Made by a program: the position numbers and the translations under genes
NCBI GenBank assembly: GCA_009741485.1
Contig: CM019220.1
Location: forward strand, 1,761,074-1,825,073
Source: Malurus cyaneus samueli
Lineage: Eukaryota; Chordata; Aves; Passeriformes; Maluridae
Direction: 5' to 3'
Length of the DNA: 64,000 nt
The notes under the pieces: generated by a model
The model's database searches: none
Told to the model about the DNA's origin: nothing
The model's input: the letters and a program-made list of their open reading frames with translations, nothing else
Shown: piece after piece, positions 59,344 through 64,000 of the stretch
Numbering within the stretch: the stretch's first letter is position 1
Layout: each line of letters starts with the position of its first letter

Positions 59344-59403
59344 AAAAAAAAAGGAAAAAAAAAAAAGAGAAGAAGAAAAAAGCATAAAAAAAGAGAAAGA
59401 GGA
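59344..59403 (+). repeat. A/GA-rich low-complexity tract
   Basis: About 60 bp of A runs and GA steps ('aaaaaagagaagaagaaaaaagc') immediately upstream of the CR1 copy at 59437. Confidence 0.93.
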
Positions 59404-59436
59404 TGTGTTTACATGCATAACTGTAGGTATTACAGC

Positions 59437-59580
59437 AGAATCACAGAATGGTTTGGGTGGGAAGGGACATTAAAACCCATCCAGTGGCACCCCTGGCCAT
59501 GGGCAGGGGCACCTCCCACCATCCCAGGGTGCTCCAAGCCCTGTCCAGCCTGGCCTTGGACACTTCCAGGGATGTGCAAG
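59437..59580 (-). mobile_element. CR1 LINE 3'-terminal fragment, well preserved
   Basis: 'gaatcacagaatggtttgggtgggaagggacattaaaacccatcc', then 'ccatgggcaggggcacctcccaccatcccagggtgctccaagccctgtccagcctggccttggacacttccagggatg', is nearly a consensus reversed CR1 3' end of about 145 bp. It is the least diverged copy in the window, so probably among the youngest. Confidence 0.97.
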
Positions 59581-60587
59581 CCCATGAAAGACAATACCAG
59601 GTTACCCAAAATGCTCAGATATCACCCAGCCAAATGTGACTCTTGCACAACATCATTATCATACTTTCATCTTTTCATCTCGACCACAAGAGGAAAAAAG
59701 CATTTCCAAAGAGAGAGAGAAACATTTGATAGGTTAAAGCATTCAAGCTATTAAATATTTCCTTTTGGTTCAGGCCCTATTATTTTTGCCTGGCTCAAGC
59801 TCAGCAAGCTCTATAACTTTGTTGAGTAATTTCCAAAGGCCCCTTGCCTGTGTCGTTGCTCAGGAACACATTTAGCCTTGAAATTGCCACTTTAAATATG
59901 AGAGAAACCATTTTCTCCTCTACCATCTCTGGTGTAGTGAAGTCTGTAGATTTCTGAGGAGGTTTTTGCCTGTCCCTTTTCCAGGAGGATCCCACAGGGA
60001 CTTTCCATCCCGAGTGCTCCTCTTTGTCCTGCTCCACGGTCTAGAAACCCATACAGAGTGAAGGAATGAGAGCCCTAAGCCTGGGATTTCTTTAACAAAT
60101 TGAATAAACAAGCTTTTTTCCAATGTTTGGACTTTGAAAGTGCTAGTTCATTTTGGGAAGACTATATTCCCAATCATGGAAACTTCTAATCTCTGTCTCC
60201 ATGTCATCCAAGGATTGGAGTGACCTCTGACCTTTGCTTTCCTCTCTGCTTAATTCCTTTATTTGTTCTCTTTCGCTCACTCCACAACCAGACAATCTGT
60301 GTTAGAGCTCAAATGTTGCTGTACTTTTCAAAATCCCACATTTTTCTGAGTACAATTCTTTCTGGGCAATTCTCCTGGAGTAGTGAAGCTTTCACACTGG
60401 TCCTGTCTGCCAGACCTTTTCTTCCCTGACCATTTGCCAATTCATTGGCTTATTTCAATCCAATTTAATAGAGAGGTAGAAGCCCTGAAGATAATTAAAT
60501 TCCTGTAACTTCTGCAAACATTGGCAGCTGGAGACAGGTAGGGGATTGAAAGGAGAGCCTCTGCTGCAGGAAAGACTGCAGTCACAG
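59581..60587. other. Unique sequence, no gene recognised
   Basis: No repeat or domain-bearing frame recognised. Confidence 0.4.
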
Positions 60588-60785
60588 TTTTAGCTTGGAC
60601 AGAAGAAGAATTTCTGCATCAAAAGTGTTGCCTGGGGCAGTGGTGGAGTCCCCATCCCTGGAGGGATTTAACAGCCACGTGGATGTGGCATTTGGGGACA
60701 TGGGGCAGTGGTGGCCTTGGCAGGGCTGGGGAGTGGTTTGGCTCAGCCATCTCAGAGAAATTTTCCAACCTAAGCATTCCTGGGA
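60588..60785 (+). mobile_element. CR1 LINE 3' fragment, 'ccatccctggag' subfamily
   Basis: 'tagcttggacagaagaagaatttctgcat', 'gtggtggagtccccatccctggagggatttaacagccacgtggatgtggc', 'tttggggacatggggcagtggtgg', 'ggtttggctcagccatctcagag' and 'ttttccaacctaagcattcc' follow the order of a sense CR1 end. It is the same subfamily as the reversed copy at 5351-5610. The 111- and 120-codon frames across it are repeat-derived. Confidence 0.94.
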
Positions 60786-61319
60786 GGCTCTGAAGGAACT
60801 TTTCTGCTGGCCTGGGCTCAGCCAGGAGAGAAATGTGAGGCAGAACACCTCAGGGGAAACTGAGGCAGTACAGCAAAGGATGGCCATATTCAGATCCTTC
60901 ATATCAAAAGATGAAGGATTCAAATACTGAATTTGCAGTGCCAATGAGACTTCAGAAACTCTGCATCTCAGGGTAAAATGTTAATTTTGCTCCTCCTTTC
61001 CACAAGTGCTGATTCTCAAGTCCTTGTTTCACCTAATTTCTGCAGAAGTGCATAAGAGCTGATGAGATACCTGGTACCCAGGGAGGAGAATCTCATTCCA
61101 GATTCAGCATCCATGCACAAAATCTTGTTTTCAGCCTGTAGTTTTTAGATCTGAAAGCTAATAACAGTAAAACAGCGGGTATTTATATTACTATTTGTCT
61201 TTACAACCACTTCTGGCATACGACAGGGCTTTTGCTGCTCTTGTACCTGTTCACAACACTGCATGAGTGGCTTGGGTATAAACCTGTGCTCAACAGTTGC
61301 ACAATATCCTTTACTGGCA
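60786..61319. other. Unique sequence, no gene recognised
   Basis: Nothing recognised. 'ggggaaactgaggcag' near 60857 weakly echoes an ancient retroposon core. Confidence 0.4.
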
Positions 61320-61535
61320 ATGGGGCTCGGCTGGGAGTCAGGAGACAGAATTCCATCTGTTAGCAGAAGGTGGGGGACTGTGGAAAGTTATCTATATTTT
61401 TTTTCCCCTTCTCTGTCCTTTTTTTCCCTCTCACACTTTGCCTTTTTCATTAGTTGGAGCTAAAAGTCCTTGAGCAGAAAGGCCTCTTTTTTTGCACCAG
61501 ATGTTTGCATGAGCTGAACACATTGGGAGCATTTC
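61320..61535 (+). mobile_element. Ancient L3/MIR-type retroposon relic with 3' tail
   Basis: 'ggggctcggctgggagtcaggagacagaattccatct' matches 'ctgggagtcaggagacctgggttctattcc'. The distal part 'ttagttggagctaaaagtccttgagcagaaaggcctctttttttgcaccagatgtttgcatgagctgaacacattgggagc' follows 'ttagattgtaagctcttcagggcagggaccgtctctt...gtttgtacagcgcctagcacaatgggg'. The order and spacing support one old, inactive copy. Confidence 0.7.
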
Positions 61536-62169
61536 TGAGTTCAGGTCCAGATGGGCTATTGCAAAGAAGATAATAACAAGACTAGCAAATACTGATGTTC
61601 TTATATCTATATGACAACATCACCTTTGAAATGGGAACACTTGTCTGTGTACATTACGAGAAAACATTTTTACTTGCATATTTAGCTGTAACAGCCCCGC
61701 TGAAGTGCAAACATAAGATCTTAAAAGTGCCTCCATCAAAATTAATGGACAGAGATCAAACTTGTTTTCTGCAAAGAGATTAATAATCTTAAGGCATCTG
61801 AGATTTTGCCATGCCTGTCTTGTTTCTGTTCCTCCTGCCCTGAGAGGCAGGCTGGACCTCTCCTGGATGTTTTCTACCACCCACGAGCCTGGCTCAAGAC
61901 CCATCTATAAATTTCATTTGCCTTTTGAAGAGACGAAATTTTCCTTGACGAAGGTGATTATCAGGTATTAAAGGCTAATCTTATAATAAATTTGTGAATT
62001 AGTAAGCTTATTTCTTAACTAGTCAAAAGCAAATCCCTCTTGCTCATACCTTGTTACGCTGGCATTGCCTACTATGGTATCACTGGAATTTAATCATTTG
62101 TTGGGGGGAAAAAAAAAAAAAACCCAGGCAGAGATATTTGCTCCCTGAAATGAGCCAGGGTGGCCAGGT
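61536..62169. other. Unique sequence, no gene recognised
   Basis: AT-moderate with a 15-nt A-run near 62108. No gene or mobile element recognised. Confidence 0.4.
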
Positions 62170-63060
62170 TGCTCCCCATAACATGTAGAGTTTTCTTTTC
62201 AGATTATTTTTTTTATTTAATCCCAAAGGGCTTTTATTTTGTGTCAATTTGTACAATAAAGTTCTCCTTTATGAGGCTGACTTTGCTCGAGTGTTGTTAG
62301 CGCACTTAATTAAACTCTGAAATGCTGAATTCTTTCTGGGGCCCTAATTCTGTTCTGTACAAACAGCTCTACGTGCCCTCAATGGGGGAAAGTCGGTGTA
62401 ATTGGACACAAATTTTAAAAGACCTCCCTAAAGTGTTTTTTTTCTGTTTTGGGCAAAGGAGAGAGGAGGGAAAGGGCTGAATCGTGGCTTTGGAAGGTGA
62501 GCACCATCTGAAACGCTTGGCCCCGCTTCTAACGCCCCTGCAGCCTGGAAGCACGGCTTGACTCGGGTCCAGCTGTACCCAAAAGCAGGGATAAATTATG
62601 CATGTGAGGGGCTGCGACAGGACAGCCTTCACATCAAATATTGATCTGCTGGTCCCGTGCCACGAGCGTCTCCAGATCCACCTGTCTGCTCCGCGGTGAC
62701 GGCCGCTCCCCGGGGCCTCAAATAGGTGGGTCCGGAGCAAATCTCCTCAGCGTGATTTATTCCACACCCTTGCTAGCATAACAAGTGTTCCTCGGCCTCT
62801 GCGTATGTGTATTCGACAGGGAGCTGTCTGTCTGAGTTTGATTTTACATTTCCTTCAGCTGGTTCAGAGATCCATGAGCAAAGCCTGGCGCCCGGGGACG
62901 TGCGAGAGGATGGCGGATTCATAAACAATAAATGGGTTACAACCAGACATACCTTAACATTTTAATCTCTGGCAGACAGGGTTTGGATAAAGTACTTTTC
63001 TCTCTGTGTAATAGATTTATTCACCTGTACACGTGTTTTATGTGATAATTTCTGAGCAGA
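62170..63060. promoter_or_regulatory. Candidate conserved noncoding block
   Basis: Repeat-free, combining TAAT-rich words ('gttagcgcacttaattaaactctg', about 62295) with a CpG-richer centre at 62640-62720 ('gtgccacgagcgtctcc', 'ctccgcggtgacggccgctccccggggcc'). A 123-codon minus-strand frame crosses it with no domain. It lies about 0.5 kb from the exon candidate at 63552-63700, so it could be an intronic regulatory element. Confidence 0.4.
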
Positions 63061-63551
63061 AGGATTGAGGGGGTGAGGAAACAAAAAACCTCCTCAGAGG
63101 ATGCCCACCTGCACTCTGCCATTGCTGGCTTGGTGGGCAGAGCTACCTATCAGCCAGCTGGAGCACGGATACATCTTTTCAAAGGAGGCACTGGGCACAT
63201 CATCCAACAGGAGCAAAAAAAAAAAAAGCTTTCTAATCCTACCACAGCACTTCTTGACCTTGGCCTTCTGCAGTGGGGGTCATGACTTGAAAAGCCACTG
63301 TAGCCCAGGAGACAAATCACGCCCTTGCAAGCCTTCCTTCCCACATCTTTCCCCCAGCCTCCAACATAAAATGGCCATTCTTTGATCTGGAGGAATTTCT
63401 GGAGCCTCAAACCACCTCTGACCCCTATGGGCACTGCTTCCTCAAAGAGTTGGGCAACCCCCACATTTTTTGCCCTCAGTATGACCCAGGTTTCAGGCAC
63501 CAGAAAATCTCCTTCCTGATCTCTCCTCACATCCTGCAGCAGTTCTCCTAC
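63061..63551. other. Probable intronic or intergenic sequence next to exon candidate
   Basis: The minus-strand reading frame of the exon candidate stays open through part of this stretch, but composition becomes less protein-like beyond the donor. A 12-A run lies near 63218. Confidence 0.35.
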
Positions 63552-63700
63552 CTCCAGACGCAGGTCCTCGAGGAACATCAGGAGGCTGGAGGCAGATGTC
63601 TTCTCCAGCCCACTTGCTTGTCTCATCCACTCATCAATGAGCTCCTGGTAAAGGTGCTGACGTTTGTTTGAGACATCCAAACTGTGAGACTGAATCAGAC
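63552..63700 (-). CDS. Candidate internal exon, unidentified protein (149 bp)
   Basis: On the minus strand the segment is preceded by a branch-like 'cacttaacac', about 35 nt before 'tttgtatacttcacag', and followed by 'gtaggag', so both splice borders look usable. One frame is open for 49 codons after two leading bases. It includes SLDVSNKRQHLYQELIDEW, then MRQASGLEKTSASS and LLMFLEDLRLE, a leucine-patterned, amphipathic, probably helical or coiled-coil stretch with balanced composition. The frame also stays open downstream. I do not recognise the family. A chance frame or a decayed repeat remains possible. Confidence 0.35.
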
Positions 63701-64000
63701 CTGTGAAGTATACAAATAACTGTGAGTGTTAAGTGATTTCCCTAACATGAAATAACTGTAAGCAGCTTTCCCAGCATTCCAGCATTACACCCAAATTTCT
63801 AAGTTATAGTGAGTCACCAAAACCATTTCCAATTATTTTCCTGATCAGCCTGGCCATGTAAGAAAGGTTGGAAGGGTTAAATCAGGAACTTAACTGCCCA
63901 CTTTGGTTAAACATTTCCAGTTAAGTCACATCTTGAAGTTTTGCCACACCTGAAAACATAGAATCTTTCTGAAAATTACTTGGTAAAAGTTTAGTGTGAC
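63701..64000. other. Unique sequence at the window edge
   Basis: AT-moderate, no repeat recognised. If the exon candidate is real this is the upstream intron on the minus strand. Confidence 0.35.

Noticed and set aside
60582..60944. Opposed 111- and 120-codon frames
   Set aside because: Both fall on the CR1 copy at 60588-60785.
1..64000. tRNA, rRNA, microRNA, CRISPR, prokaryotic operon or phage content
   Set aside because: No cloverleaf-like A/B-box sequence, rRNA core, known microRNA seed hairpin or spaced direct repeats were noticed by eye. Hairpins were not folded, so an unknown small RNA cannot be excluded.

Overview
This window looks like vertebrate nuclear DNA, most likely from a bird. 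The main evidence is about eighteen short, 3'-anchored CR1 LINE fragments. Each carries the avian CR1 tail, seen as 'TCACAGAATGGTTTGG...' on one strand or '...AACCATTCTATGAT' on the other. There are no Alu- or L1-like repeats and no poly(A)-tailed SINEs. Base composition is moderately AT-rich, CpGs are sparse apart from small clusters, and there are many homopolymer and A/C-rich microsatellites. Nothing suggests a prokaryote, plasmid or virus: there are no dense ORFs, operons, ribosome-binding sites, tRNAs, rRNAs or CRISPR arrays. The open frames present are short and overlap on both strands, as expected by chance.

Layout. 0-12 kb: repeat-interspersed DNA with CR1 fragments, a 35-nt poly(A) inside a purine tract (2.5 kb), a CAAAA-type tract (10.0 kb) and a CpG cluster (10.5 kb). 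12.8-18.5 kb: two long repeat-poor AT-rich blocks that look like conserved noncoding DNA, separated by two relics resembling the old amniote MIR/L3 repeat class. 18.6-30.5 kb: a GT-rich tract, four CR1 fragments, an AT-rich repeat-poor block (26.5-27.5 kb), and a compact CpG-dense site at 29.64-29.72 kb with a near-perfect CTCGCGAGA promoter-type motif. 31-33.3 kb: a long TAAT-rich candidate regulatory block followed by a 20-21 bp minisatellite. 36.6-37.5 kb: an old, long CR1 copy next to a CpG-containing block with an exon-like frame. 40-46 kb: CR1 fragments, several long T-tracts and AT-rich blocks. 46-54 kb: mostly unique sequence. 54-62 kb: MIR/L3-like relics, a 43-nt T-tract and two CR1 fragments. 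62-63.1 kb: a candidate regulatory block. 63.55-63.70 kb: the best exon candidate, on the minus strand.

Interpretation. The window is best read as intergenic or deep intronic sequence, possibly a regulatory gene desert near a developmental gene. No gene could be identified with confidence. Two minus-strand segments (37251-37339 and 63552-63700) have splice-like borders and protein-like open frames; both are hypotheses. No complete, unmistakably new system was seen. The most worthwhile leads are the 63.6 kb exon candidate, the 29.66 kb CGCG/CpG site, the 37.2 kb block and the large repeat-free blocks.
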